Origin: Archegozetes longisetosus | Taxonomy: Eukaryota; Arthropoda; Arachnida; Sarcoptiformes; Trhypochthoniidae | Length of the DNA: 64,000 nucleotides | Reading direction: 5' to 3' | NCBI GenBank assembly: GCA_018873245.2 | Contig: JAEMBT020000001.1 | Location: forward strand, 1,240,001 to 1,304,000 | Shown here: positions 37,804 to 51,684 of the stretch, piece by piece | Layout of the letters: every line of letters starts with the position of its first letter | Numbering within the stretch: position 1 is the first letter of the stretch | Made by a program: the position numbers and the translations under genes | The notes under the pieces: model-generated | Databases searched by the model: none | Told to the model about the DNA's origin: nothing | Seen by the model: the letters and a program-made list of their open reading frames with translations, nothing else

Positions 37804-40716
37804 CTAGCGAATAATTTTACTAGAAGTGGCATATCGTCGATTGGCAGTAAAATAAGCAACAGTGCAGACATACATAACTAATAGGAGAGCACTGGTAATA
37901 CTTAAGGCCACTATTGATGTCTTTGAAGCGCATCGATCCAATACAGTTACAGTTTCGCGGAAATAAGTTTCTAAAATAAACAACATCTTATTTAGTATCT
38001 ATCCTTAATAGTTATTTTAAACTCTATTAAGATAATCTTAATGATTTTTTAAAAAGCTTTTCTTTTCAAAAGCTAAACTGAAATACAGCTTAATAGACAA
38101 CCATAGAAACTGAATGCTCTTTCAAAAACTTGATATTTCAAGTCTCATATTTCAAGTCTTGTATCTCTTACTTAGACTCAATCCTATTGGCTTTCAGCTA
38201 TTCAGTCATATCTCGAATAATTTAGTCATATCTCGAATAATTCACTCATATCTTGAATAACTTTCAAGTTTAAGTAGAGAAACTAATGGCTATTTTGTAA
38301 CAATCATTTGCATACCATTTGAGCTGAATGGATCCAATTTAGACTTGGCCGCATTTTCATTATCACCAAAATCTAAAACTAGAATTTCATGGCTTAGTGT
38401 CATCTCATCTTCAGATTCAAATTGCGTGGAATGTATTGACCGCCTTCGTCTGCCCCACGACTCAACATTATCTCGACCGACACCACATATTACAGGTTCA
38501 CATTTGCCGATACAATATTTAACATTACATTGAAATATGACTCCATACGACTCAGTAAACCTAAACGCCTCATAAGAGCTTTCAAGTGCATTACCCACTT
38601 GTAGGAAACTCGGAAATATAGAGTTATCCACCGGACATCTAGTCATCAAATTTGATCAATTTAGAGTAAATAATAGTTAAGATAGTCAAGACAGTTAAGA
38701 GCCTAACCCGTGTTCATCAATGATCTCGAAAGTACTTCTGGCGTCCTTAGCCATAGCAACACAACTTCGAGCAAATATTCCATAAGGAGTTGTTTCCGGG
38801 ATTTCAATACGGAATGATAAACGATCGCCAATTCTTACGGTACTGGCCTCACGTCCATCAGAGCCAAAGATGACGATTTTGGGTAATGGAGCTTCTGGCG
38901 AAGAGGTGATCTGTAAGGTGTCAGGGTCCCTAGAAAAGGTAGAATCAAATTGATCCCTAAATTGCTGTTTGAGTAAACAATAGCCCCTTCACTATCTTGC
39001 TATACATACCTGACAGGCATCATTCCAAATGATACATTTCGTGATGTAGTTTCATAAGTACATCTGACATGATATACTTTATCCGCTTTTGTAAGAACCA
39101 CGTTATGATGTTGAAGAACTACTGTGTTCGTATAAACGCCAGCCTTTGTTCAGACAAAATCAAGCAAAAAGAGGGGAATTAGTGACTATTAAATTGTTTT
39201 TAAAGAATTGTATTGCGTTTTGAAAAGCTTCGCTACCAATGATTGGGTATTGCAGTCTTGTCCGCCTAAAGACATATCAAGTTGAAATTGCTGACTGTTT
39301 CTTATGTGCGCATTGCATGTTTCGCTTCTTCCGAGTGCATAAATGCGTCCGTGAAATGGTCTACTAGTGCGTACATTAACCACAATTCTAGTATCAGTGC
39401 ATTTAAGAGATACTTCATAGCAAACGCCATAGGAATCGCACGAGGGCTCAAGATTGGGGTCATCTCTCACTGGAGTTGTAATTGCAATGGTAGGCGATAA
39501 TGGGGACTGAGTTGATGCAGGTATTATTGAAGGCTTGCCATTAGATGCGGCTGCAGTTTGTTGACTGTGGACTGGAGCTGAGGTCTCATCTGCGCACAAA
39601 ATACAAATCATTTTGAATAAATTCAAAGCAGAAGATAATAGTAATGAGATGCATATACGTTGCATATAGGGGTTGGATTTGTATGTACGTTGCATATAGG
39701 ATTGGATTTGTATATACTCATAGTTATGCATTGTATTGTATATGAATAATGGTATTGGCTCGCCAAAAGACCTGTTAATTTGCTATATATCTTACTTGTA
39801 CAACTTGTTTCCAGATAGACTGCTGTTGTCTCCCCGCTGTCGAGTAACGGTAACGGACTTGGAGTTGAGTAAGTATCGGCTCCATCAGGAAATGTTTTGT
39901 GATCGAGATGATACAATGCACAGTTGGGTTGGCCCGGTTTATAACTGGGTCTATAAAGTACAGACCGGCAAATGAATTCATTTTCGATTGTACAGGCCCT
40001 TAAACAGCCTCCTTGTGATTTCACCTGCAGAGAGTTCATATGTCAAACTAAGTCTTACTTTTGATTATCAAACGTTTCTATGTTCAAAAGTGAAACTCAA
40101 ATTTCATTTAGACTTTTATTATGATTTGTTGCTTCTGTTTTGGTATTTTTATTTGAATTCTTAGGATACATACCAGTAGTTCTTTGTCAGGATAGTAATT
40201 TAATTCGACATAGTGAGCCACCTTATTTAATGGCATTCCTAGCTTTGCGTAGTCATATGCGCGTTGGTCTTGACATATATCGTCCGCTAGAAAAGCAAGT
40301 TTTCAACTATTATTTCTCTATATATCAATACTGATAGACCTGTAATAGCATAACATTCTTTGAGCAATGTATGCTTTTTTATGGTTCTCTAAGTTTTTTA
40401 GATTCCTATTATCTCTCACTTACATTGAAGGCAAGCGTTCTCGAAGTAGTCAACTCCTTGTGACTCGACTAGATCTACGGGAAAGGCCCCCGGACTTCGT
40501 CTATCATATTCACTCAAATGGCATTGTAGTGTCAAGTAATTAAACTCTACAGATCTGCATACAAATCGCACCTGAAATCATATTAATCACAACACGTTAA
40601 AATCAAAGCAACAAGTCATTAAGAAGAAGAGTAGTAGCTGTTTATCAGAAAATAAGTATTTATCAAATTCTCAGGTATTTAATTGGAGTGGAATTTAGGT
40701 TTAAGAAAGTAGATGA

Positions 40717-40749
<33 letters not shown>

Positions 40750-43700
40750 TATCACTTCCTTACCTCATTCAAACAGGCTGCCAGACAGGCCTCTTTATTA
40801 GACGTATATATAATAGCATTATCAAGTCCTCGAAGAACTTTATTAGGAAAGCGCTCAAATGCCCACAAGCGGTTGCATACATTCTCTATATTTCAGTAAT
40901 CATAGTAATAATAAACAATTCAAAATAATATGTCCATAATTCAAATTTCGTGATAATTTATAAGAATAATTGGAATATTGCTGAAAATATTTCTTAAAAT
41001 TTAGAAACGTTAGGATCATTTTGAAAGAGAGACATGAATATTTGATATTAGCTCACCTGATCTAAGATGAGCTTTAGTAAAATAATACATATTTATAGCC
41101 TTTTGTGGTGTACCACCAGGAGAACCACCCGGAGTGTTTGAACCACTAGTAGTAGAAGGCTTTTTGGCTTGAGTATCATTTTGTAGCAAACATGTAGTTT
41201 CTTGGATAGGCGCTAATGGATTTACGACGAAACTGAAAGACGCTGCAGAACAATCCACTTCGTCTCTACACCATCCAAGACATTCGTAAAGAGATACGTT
41301 TCTTATTGTGTAATAAGTAGTTCCCGGATAGTCTCTATTTGTCATTTTCTCAAATGTTACTCTTCCTATACAATCAAACAAACAAATAAATAATATTTAT
41401 TTTTTCCAAATAACAATTCTGCTTCAAATCAATATGTTTGAGATGAAAAAGTGTTTTTATATTTTCTTTATTATAGTAGTTATTGTTAAGTTAGCAAAGA
41501 AACGGTTGGATGACTTAATATTCAATTGATTCAACTGTCTAAAAGATCTTGTATGAGAAGAATTTGATGAGAAATCACTCAAATACAAGATGATTGTGGT
41601 ACAACTATATTAAGATAAACTTATTATTTATTTAAGTTTAAATAAGTCGTAATATATTCCACACATGTTTCAACCGTTTAAAATCTAGCTTCAAGTTAGA
41701 TTAAACTTATACTAAAAATCCAATAAATCTTATTTTCAACTTATCAATTGGTTTGTTTACTATCCATATGCAAACCACACAACTCATGAACTTTTACAAA
41801 CTTTTCATGACTTTTAGCTTTTTGGGCTGATTTAAATTCAAATTATTCATATTTATAAATCTTTATTCATAAATCTTTCTTATGAATTTGGTTTAAAAAA
41901 TGCTAATTTTCACTATATTTTGTTAGTAACTCGAATCATTCGACAAGAATTTAAGCCAAACTAATCCGTAGTGAAAGGAATTCAAATTATAAAAGTGTTC
42001 ATTAAAAGAAAAGTATAAGAATGAAAAAGGCATTAATAGAGAAAATGATCAGATATAACCCCTACAGAGTTAATCGATTTCTCTTACATCTACTCCATCA
42101 ATCTTTATGATTACTATTCCACCAATTATTTCATTGCTCTGTGTTGAATAATCAACATTTTAATTGACTGCCTAAAAAATATGTTCTTATCCTAGACTCG
42201 AGAAACAATTGGTCTTCAAGACACTCAAAACAATTGGTGTTCAACTGTCCAGAGTATATAAGTAGTTAAAGCGTGACTAAATCTATTTATAAGAAGTTGA
42301 TTGTTGGCTAATAATTGAAAACTGAAAAAAGTGATTGGATCTGCCGGTAATAGCTAACAGCTTAAGCCGCTTAACTTATGTCTAAGCAATCTGTTTAAGA
42401 ATGCTTATTTAAGAATGCTTATTTAAGTGAAGTCAGGTTTTCTCATTGCATTTGCTATAATTTCACTTGAATTGTCAATTGACTTCATCTTCAATATTAA
42501 CTGTATTAAACTGCGGCTATCTTTAGTCAGCTTTGTTTTATTATTTCCTTAAGCGTTGCCATTTCCTCGAACTTAATCATCTCGTGCTTAATCATCCAAT
42601 AAAACTCATTCGTTTTAGGCCTAAATATATGAAAATTTTTTACCAAATACTATCTTATTATTGACTTGTCGGAAATTCATTCTTGTAATATGTTTAATAA
42701 ATATGTTGCTATCATATAAGAATTGGTGGTCTTTATTTTCAAGTTGAAGATATAAAATTAAAATAATGACTGAAGAACAGCTATTATTTGTAGCTATTAT
42801 ATGATTGAAATTTGGAAAATTGTATAACTTATGACTTACAAAATATTAAATTTATAGACATATCTGTAATGGAATTTCTTATTTGGCATTACATGAGAAT
42901 CAAATTACTATAATATATAATAATGAGTTAGAAACATATTATCTTTACATCATTCATGCTATTTTGATCAATTATCTACTATTCAAATGGAATCAATAAT
43001 TTACACGTTTGTAATGGATATATGATTCCTTCTTTATGACCCTTTAATGTCTCCCATCAATATCACGACTAAAACTTCTTTTTTCTTTTTAACTTCACTG
43101 CAAGTCATTTGTATCAACTCATAAAAACTGTCTAATGGCTTGTTTTAAATTATATAAAAATGAGCTCGAATTAGAGAATCTGATTGCAATTTAAATGAGA
43201 TAATTCTAGTGAAAGAAGTACAAAGTGTTACTATGATCTAATTGAAGTAAGATATGCAATGTGTATGACCGTCATATCTATATATATAAACATTATATCT
43301 ATGTGTATGTGCATTATATCTTTTTATTGAAGTATCATATCTATATGTATAAGCTTTATGTGACATAATCAAAAATAATTATAAACTTAATGGCACAGTG
43401 AGTGAGATAATTAATAATTGGTTCACAGTTTGTAATGCAAAACATAACGAGTAGAAGTAACAAAGGATTAGAGGTAGAAAGAGAAGTTCAACTTATTTCG
43501 TGAGAAATAAAGTTATAGGAATTAAATAAAATGAGTGGGTATGAGTTACGGTATAAGTTACTATGAGATTCAGTATGAGTTACTACGAGTTACGATATGA
43601 GTTACTATGAGATACGGTATGAGTTACTACGAGTTACGATATGAGTTACGGATTGTAATTAGACGTTGAGAGCACGGAAAAGAAAAACCAGATCAAACTC

Positions 43701-43946
43701 TAGCGCATATTATTTTTTTATTCTTTAAACAATTGCGTGCCCTTAACAAAGGCAACTTCAATCGAGATACTCCTTATTTTATGATAAACCAAGCAAGGAG
43801 TGGTCAAGTGATATATCTGGGCAAGTATAAGGATCAGGTTTTGATGGACTCTGTGCTAAGTGCTTACCTTCGGCGGCGGCGATCAACAGGAAGAAAATTG
43901 AGCCAAACGCCAACACCATAGTTGTAATCGTATTTGAAAGGGTCAT
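37804..43946 (-). CDS. PAN/apple and zona pellucida domain apical matrix protein, 11 exons, 732 aa
   Basis: Exons on the minus strand are 43946-43868, 41365-41057, 40885-40764, 40571-40424, 40286-40174, 40024-39796, 39589-39237, 39143-39010, 38929-38708, 38638-38316 and 37970-37804; every junction is GT-AG and phases agree. Order: signal peptide (1-25), three PAN/apple domains (about 27-128, 130-217, 220-333; Cys pairs such as CRDEVDC and CLAAC), an S/T/P-rich linker, a ZP domain from Cys384 to about 625, a furin-type RRRR site (633-636) and a C-terminal membrane segment (about 696-718) with a short basic tail. This is the arrangement of the arthropod trynity/neyo/nyobe group; nompA is similar. 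Such proteins are cut at the furin site and polymerise into apical cuticle matrix. Which paralogue this is cannot be told here. The link of exon 1 across 2.5 kb rests on phase and the signal peptide. Confidence 0.88.
38201..38260. repeat. Minisatellite, 20 bp x 3
   Basis: The unit TCATATCTCGAATAATTTAG is repeated in the last intron of the PAN-ZP gene. Related TTTCAAGTCT repeats lie just upstream (near 38,140). Confidence 0.8.
40722..40749. repeat. GA microsatellite inside a PAN-ZP intron
   Basis: This perfect (GA)14 on the plus strand is transcribed as CU repeats in the PAN-ZP pre-mRNA. It begins 14 bases after the 5' splice site of the intron at 40763-40572. Confidence 0.95.
41366..43867 (-). 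other. First intron of the PAN-ZP gene
   Basis: This 2.5-kb intron separates the signal-peptide exon from the first PAN exon. It contains ATATCTATATGTATAA-type repeats near 43,270-43,360 and the GAGTTAC repeat at 43,540. No coding sequence is seen. Confidence 0.6.
43540..43650. repeat. Degenerate repeat of GAGTTAC units
   Basis: TATGAGTTAC and TACGAGTTAC alternate about nine times with single-base changes. It lies in the first intron of the PAN-ZP gene, a few hundred bases from exon 1. Confidence 0.75.
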
Positions 43947-44577
43947 CTTTGTTGCATAATATTTTCACAACGATTATAAACAGCAGTAATGCTTCAATTC
44001 TGATGAGATAGAAAGAAATAATGATTATAAATACCATTATAACAATTGAGATTTTAAACTCTACTATAATACTTAAATATCTTCAAACAATCTATATGTT
44101 TAAGTTGTTTGAAATATTTAAAATAGTTGACTTAAATGAGTTATTAATCTGTATTGCTCTGCATTGCTCTGCAGTGTATTATAAACACTACATAAATATT
44201 GTATAACTTCCTGCTTAGTACAGAATACGATACACCGCAACACACCCTCACATACACCATATGACATACAGAACAAATTGATAATTCAAGACCTGTTAAC
44301 CATTATTAAAGAATTTAGCTTGACTATACACAAGAAAGAGTGAGTGAGTGAATGATGATATGGGGCTTAACCGATAGTCATATAAATAATTACAGTTTTG
44401 TTCAATGAGGAAAATATGTTCTCATGCATAACCAAATCATGTGAATTATTTCCTAACGGCCTTTAACTGCTCTTTGTCAGTGACCGTGACCTAAATCATC
44501 ATCAAATTCAATCAAATCAGCTGAAAGAAAGGAAGGGAAATAAATCAAAGCAATCGATCCAACAAATCATCCAAATG

Positions 44578-44598
44578 TTATTATTATTATTATTATTA
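44578..44598. repeat. TTA trinucleotide repeat
   Basis: This is a perfect (TTA)7. Confidence 0.95.
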
Positions 44599-45300
44599 CT
44601 ACTCTATCGAAAGTCAAAAGATAAATGCATTTTCTTTCAAATCCATCTAAAAGCCAATAAAGTTCCGCAATTAATGTGTTGGCATTCATGTTTAAATAAA
44701 AAGATATGTTGCCAGAAATGCCGGAATCAAATCTAGAAAGAAATCATTTGTCTTTGCCCGTTTAGTCTCTAAGCTTTTATATGCAAGTTATTAAGCTTTT
44801 ATATATAACTTATTTAGCTTTATGCACAACTTATGCCATTTTCACTATTGGCTAGTCGTAATTATTTAATAGCAAATATTTGATGAAATAGTTGGAAACC
44901 TATAAAACGTAAGCTCACAAAATATAAGCTGAATCATGATTGTTTTGTTGCGATTGACTGGAAAGATTGATTCACTAAAAAAGCATTAAAAACAACGTTG
45001 TAAAAAACAAGACATTTCCTATTTTGCTTGCCACTGAATACCTCAAGCTAACCTTTTCCTAACGTTTTTTCTCTCCACCAACAACTATGTTCTTCAACAA
45101 GAACTTCTTCATTGGAAGGAAGAACACGAAAAACAAAACCATACTTTAAGGTTAAATGAAACGAAGAAAAAATAAGAAAGTTTTATTTTAAATTGAAAGC
45201 GATCGTTTAGGTACGTAGGGTCAATGTAACTATGTTTGCGCCAAACTTTTATTTCAAATTTATTTGTCTAAATCTTATTCTTTTATTCCGATAAATCTTA

Positions 45301-45486
45301 CTCTTTAGTACTTTTTATGTCATACTCTTCGCTACATTTCATGTCATACTCTCTACTATACTTTATGTCATACTCTTTGCTATATTGAATGTCGTATTCT
45401 TTACAATACTTTATGTCATACTCTTTACTACACCGAAAGTCATACTCCTCACTATATTGAATGTCATAAATTGACTCTTTACTATA
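45301..45486 (-). repeat. Minisatellite, 24 bp x 7-8, with an open frame on the minus strand
   Basis: Units of the type ATGTCATACTCTTTACTATA plus four variable bases recur every 24 bp. Read on the minus strand from about 45486 to a stop at 45298, the array is open and encodes an eight-residue repeat YDIKYSKE. The changes are Ile/Met/Phe, Lys/Gln/Arg and Tyr/Cys. There is no ATG before the last units, so no complete gene can be claimed. Confidence 0.75.
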
Positions 45487-46589
45487 TTATACATCTTGTT
45501 TTGTTCACTATTGCTGACCAAGCATGGGATGGTTATTGTAGTAAATAGTAGAAAAAGGAAGACTAGTCTTTTGAATAGAGGTGGATTTAAGTTTATAATT
45601 GACTTGACGCTTATTGATAGAAGAAAAGAAAAACTAGTAAAGAGATTCTTTCATGCTTACTATTGTATCTCTATTTAGTGTGTTTTTCTAACAAACACTC
45701 CACATCCACTTTTATATATTTGCTCAATACTATTATTGTTTACATTACTTATCTTATATATGAATAATAAATAGACTTTAAGTGTTATATATTTAAAGTG
45801 TTGTAGTATTAACTTACTTAACATGATAATAATATAAAATATATTAATTTCTACTAAACATAGCTGTCACGCAAACAAATGGAGCTAGCATTAAATTACA
45901 TTTATATATTTTTGTTAATATAGGTGTTGAAATATACATCTGCTTAAAAATGCTCATTAGACTGTTAGAATAGAGAATGTATTTTATATTAATTTACTAT
46001 TTCACTTTTAATAAAGTCATATTCATCCAACTGTTAAACCCTTCGGCATTTAAACAGTTAATTATGAGCATTAAAATATCCTTTCTATTGAAATTTGCTT
46101 GATTATACTTGATTACAAACGCAACTGTTATCGAGTCCTCACTCAATGACTAAATTTAATTTAATAGTCGGATTAAACTAATTTGACAAATCTTATACTT
46201 AACAGGTCTTTTTACTATTAAATATCTCATTCATTCATTCATTAATTTAATAGACTATCATTTTGTTACTGTTTTTGTGCAAAAGCAATAGAGTTCAATG
46301 TCCTTTGATGGCCGACCTTGCCTGAAGAACAGCCTTAAGAACTGCCTGAAGAACTGAAAAATCACTCATCTTTAGACTCTACTACATATGAACGATTTCG
46401 CTTTTGCAGTGCACTAGGAATACAGTACGACAGGTCTACCGTAGCTCATCCGACTCTTTATCTGCTTCTCAGCCTGGATATAATCAATGTAATCGTCGTA
46501 ATCAGAAAGCGTGAACTTACTTTTTTCCAAAATAAGTTAACAGATAAAAAATAAATAATAGAAAGAGAAGCGATCGTAGATAGAGGGGA

Positions 46590-46590
46590 G

Positions 46591-46643
<53 letters not shown>
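46590..46643. repeat. GAAA then GA microsatellite
   Basis: GAAA units (46590-46607) run directly into a perfect (GA)18 (46608-46643). Confidence 0.95.
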
Positions 46644-46646
<3 letters not shown>

Positions 46647-49600
46647 GACGAGACCAGAGGAGGCAGACTTTTGGATTGTTATGCTTTCAAAAAGATTTTT
46701 CTTAGTCTCGTTAGTGGAGGTGTTTTAGACTAATGCGGAAGATTCAATAATAATTCAAAGTTACATAATTTCCAGTGACAGCTTATCATTATAATGAAGG
46801 TGTTTATACATTAAAATATTTGTATAGTGTTTGTAAGGAACAGCGATAAGATCAAAATTTCATTAGATTATTAATATTGGTATGCATTGGACATGTGGAG
46901 CAGATAGTAAGGCGATAATTCTGTCAGCATTGCACAGTGCTATTTCTTAACTTACCTTAACAAACAAAGCCGAATGAAGCTAGATTGCTTCACTACAGTT
47001 AGACTGCTAGAACTCCTAATCTATTATACATCTACCATATATTATCAGTATCTAACCATCTTTTATTAACTTACCAAACTTTTCTTGTAAGTGATACCAA
47101 CTATTTCCAATATATCGATCAATATTCTATCAGCTGATTAAAATGACCAAAATTTGCGGTTCACAAACACAGTACACACTATTTGAATATATACTAACTG
47201 ATGAACTAATAAAATGAGTTAAAGTTTAGTACTTCTTATAGAATATAAACACTATATTACAAGAATTGGATTCAGAGTAAAATTACAGTTTTATAGCATT
47301 TCTGGTGATCTTGATCTTGATCTTGAACTGTTCAACGAAGTTCTCACTGACAATACTAAGCCTTGAATTCATGTTAATAGACTTTCGCTCTGAGTTTTAT
47401 ATTGGGTCAGAACAAGCTTTGGCTGAGCTATGCCTCGGCTGTGCCTCGGCTATGCCTAAGTTGTTCGGGCCGCCCCTTTTCTTCATTCAAGCTATCACAC
47501 TATATGTCAATCAACAAATACAGTTAAACCTCTTCAGCCAACTTACGAATCACGAATTCAAATTGTGGAAAATCTCAATTAAAAAATGACTGGTTCTGGA
47601 TGTCACTGTTTTATTTCAACTGACTCTGACTCCGGCACAATACCTAATTTGCATCCATCTTTATGAATATATCTATTATGCTAATCACACTATAATTGCA
47701 CTAAATTTCAACTCTAACTATCAGACTTCAATACACAATGCTTAAACACTTTTTCGATACTTAATAGTTTATCCAATTAAATCTGTTCCCTTGACTTTGT
47801 AGTAAACTCTATCGTTTTTTTTGTCAAAAGACAGACTATGTTTTATATATGTTTTATATATTTGAGAATTATAGAAAAATATTTGACTTTTGTTTATGCA
47901 ATACAAGTAGTTTAAAAGTAGTCTTAGTGCGAATCAAGTTTACTATTTTCTCACTTAAGTCGAAACAAAACTGTGAATCAAACAGTGTGAACAAATATTT
48001 TTATTATCTCTATCTTTTTCTGGTTAATTAATTGTATACTTAGCTAAGGGTTTGTGAGAATTTTAGTTTGAACTTTTCTACGGAAAACAATATTTCTAGA
48101 AAAACATTAAAATCATTAAAAACTCTTCCATTTATTGCGAAAATTAAATTAATTCAAGAAAATTGCTTAATTCGCTTCTGAAAAGTTTTGATAATTAGAG
48201 TAAGAATAGAAGAAAAGACGTTAAAGTTTAAGACAGTGAACTTTAATAAAGGGAGTATTTTGGGTTATTACTATATTTAGTAGTCTAAAAATTTTTCCTA
48301 CAAAACTCCAGACACTGAACAAGTTGAACTCAAACTATTTCATGTATTTAGTTGAATAATATTTGGCCGAAGAGGCCGTACTATTTCGAATAATAGTTTG
48401 TCTGTACGGTAGGCTTGAATTTCTTCTATTGCAGTATTACTTCCATGCCAGTATCTAATGTTATGTTATAGTTATGCGTGAGTTGCAATTATTTTATACT
48501 ACATGTCATCTTATTTTCTAGCTCTCAATAAATAATATCAGTTTATTGTTATCCTCCAAAATCTATGGTTTCTATGCAAAGGTGAACCAATGAATTGATA
48601 CTCTCCAAAGTGAAATTCTTAAGTATAGAATGAAATTCTTAGGTATAGAACGGGCTCTTAGCCATTCAATGAGCTCTTAGGCATTGAAATCCATAGGCGC
48701 CTAATGTGTACTCCTATAGAAAAACAATGTTGTTATTCACAACTTTCTTACTCAATACCTATACATACAATGGAATAATAAAGTTTTATGCCTTAACTTT
48801 TCACTATTTTACTGTTGAATAAATTTTTGCAATCACAAAACTAACAATACATGGGATAAGAAGTAAGAAAAGAATAGAAAAGGGGTTTTATTGTTTAAAC
48901 ACTGTTTGTTTTGTTACAGGAGAGTCACGTTTTATGACGTCCAACATATAACTGTTTCAATGAGATAATCCCGTTCCTTTACCATAACGATAACCAACAC
49001 AAATGTTACCATTCTCTTTTTCTGTTTTCTGTTTAAATTGATGATATACGCTAATTTATTATCTCTCCTACATTTGTTTTCTTCTATTATACGTCCCTCT
49101 TCTATTTTGGGTAACTTTACAACTGATCATTTCCTCAATTTATTGATAACATTTCGTTCAAGTCTCTCTTTTTGCTATATTCTGCTTCATTTTACATAAC
49201 ATTGATCTCCTAAAACAATACCTTTCTATATTTAAACACACTTGAAATTTAATTTAAATAACTATGATTTCTCGAAAACTCGTTTTCTTTAAAAAATAAT
49301 TTTATTTTTAAGAAATAGTTTGAGTGTTAGATAAGAAAAAACAAATTGACAATTAAGCTGTTTTCATAAGATTGAGTTTTGCCACAACAATTGTTATTGT
49401 TTTATTTTTCTTAATCAACTATCTCTATTAAGAACATCTTTTTCGAAAAATGCTTTTTTATAACTTAAATTAATTTCTTCTTTGATTATTTCTGTTGAAA
49501 AACAGTTCAATTATTTCCTTATAACTACATTAAATACTTGTTATTTAAGCTAAGAATTCCGGTATTGCTTTTCATATGTTAGCTAAGATTGTTTCAGATT

Positions 49601-50433
49601 TTTTATTAACGGCTATCAGATGAACAATGCTTAATAAAGTAGTTTTTAATCTTTTTATTTTTTATTACTACTAATCGCTTAGAGCAACCTTAAATTGATA
49701 GAAGGATTAACTTGTTATAAGTAATTCATTTTGGTCCAAATTGCTTGATAAAAGTGAAAAAACTCACTTTAAAAATGGTTTTTCCCAGTCTTATCTGATT
49801 TGAATACATTACTATGAAATTGAGGGCAAATCTAACACTAGATTGTACTATTGAAGACTAACTGCCATTAAGTTACTATTTATACATTTTTATAGAAGTT
49901 ATATTTAAAACTAAAAATTTTCAAATCGATTTGTTCGATAAATCACTCGGACAATTAGGTGAAGAGAAGAAACAAAACATAGCGTAAAAGAAATGATAAA
50001 TATATTTGATTGATAAAGCGTGGTCTACAATGTTGTAATGTGTTCATTACTTATCTGCACTGATGTGTAGGTGAAATTGCGTGTTAGCTCAAAGATATCT
50101 GAATTTTTGATAGAGATATAGGATTACAAAAGTAGAAAAAGAGAATAAACTAATATATGAGAGTATTAGACAATTTGAAGTTAAATTGCAAAGTGTAATT
50201 GTTCGCACATCGCTGAATGCCTTATGCATATAGCAAACCATTTTTGATGGTGTGTTAAAGCTTGACATAAGTTAAAATGCAATAAATATCCGGGTCTCTC
50301 TTCACAAATTTGATTAAATCTAGATTAAGCACATACCTCGTCAAATAGTTAAGAATAGTTATGAAAAGACAACAAATGATATTTAAATTGAAAATTAATT
50401 TTTTTCCGCTTTACTAACCTTATGAGTCGTGGT

Positions 50434-50434
<1 letters not shown>

Positions 50435-50475
<41 letters not shown>
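50435..50475. repeat. GA microsatellite, 20 units
   Basis: This is the longest perfect GA run after the one at 46,608, and it lies in gene-free DNA. Confidence 0.95.
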
Positions 50476-50480
<5 letters not shown>

Positions 50481-51630
50481 ATGGGATTAGAGGTGCCTTA
50501 AACATAGGCTTCATTTAAAGTTTAAGGTATTCAAGTTCATAAGTTTACAAGTACGGAATAACACCTATTGTGGCAAACATTCAATAACAGAGAAATTCAC
50601 AGAAAAAATTCTCAGACTTTGCCAAAGAATCAAACTCTACACTAGTTAATAACTGTGTATAAAAAAAAGTTTGTATGACGCTCTTTCTCAACTAACTGAC
50701 AATCTATAGATGATAGTTGTGAGTATTGATTATCAGATTTGGTTTGGTATGATTAAAACAAACATAAGTTAAATAAACCAATCGTTGTTATAGTGCATAC
50801 AATTTTCACATTAAGTCATAAGGTATGCAAATATGAATTATACACATATTAGCTGAAACTCATGAGCGCTTGAAAAATGAAAAATAAATTATTGTAAAAA
50901 ACCACTAAACAAAATATGATTTCGTGATATATTATGTCATTGATGCGTTAGAAGCAGTGCGTATAGCATTCAAATGCTTAAGGTATGGAACAAAGTATAC
51001 CTGTTTTCAATAGTTTAGGAAAAGCCAATCTATAGAGCCATCGAAATGCACGATATATTCTAATAATACGATCAGAAAGGCTTCAACCCTGAATTACGGT
51101 AAAAGGAAAAACGCTAATACATAATGGCATCAATCTGTGCAAGTTTTTTACGGAAAAAAATAAATTAGTTCTCAGTATCTTATGCTAATAATATATCAAA
51201 TCCTCCCGACCCTCCCCAACACTATCTTTAATAGTCCTATATTAAAACTAAGTGATCAATTTCTATCTTTGATTGACACATCCCATACATGTCACACAAC
51301 TTGTGTCTCATTTCTGATACCTTTCCAATTATCGGTACTATGTTTCCGATACTTTGATTTTGAGACCGCGAAATCATACCGAATAATAAAAGAAAAAATT
51401 ACATCAATCATGAAATATTTTCAAATAGGAAATAATCTAAAATATTTCTTGTGAAAAGTTAGTTCGGAAAAAATGGTTAGTTATTTGTATGCATATTGTT
51501 AGGGAGTTATAAGGAGGTAGATATGAAAAAATCAATACAAATTCTAGTATCTTGTTCAAAAAGTACACATTTTTCCATTTTTATTTCACTCCAATTACCA
51601 TATACTAAAGTTGAGTTATCAACGAGGAAG

Positions 51631-51684
51631 ACCATCCTTAATACCATCTTTGATACCATCTTTAATACCATCCTTAACACCATG
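51631..51684. repeat. Minisatellite, 12 bp x 4.5
   Basis: The unit ACCATCTTTAAT is repeated. A short frame across it reads as an N-T-I-F-like repeat, which is expected from a 12-bp period. Confidence 0.8.

Noticed and set aside
40140-40334. Plus-strand 64-codon frame
   Set aside because: The minus strand encodes a PAN exon here (40286-40174) with proper splice sites and phase.
47305-47589. 94-codon frame beginning with repeated ATTCTG-type codons
   Set aside because: It starts in simple GATCTT repeats, continues through GCCTCGGCT repeats and has no family signature.
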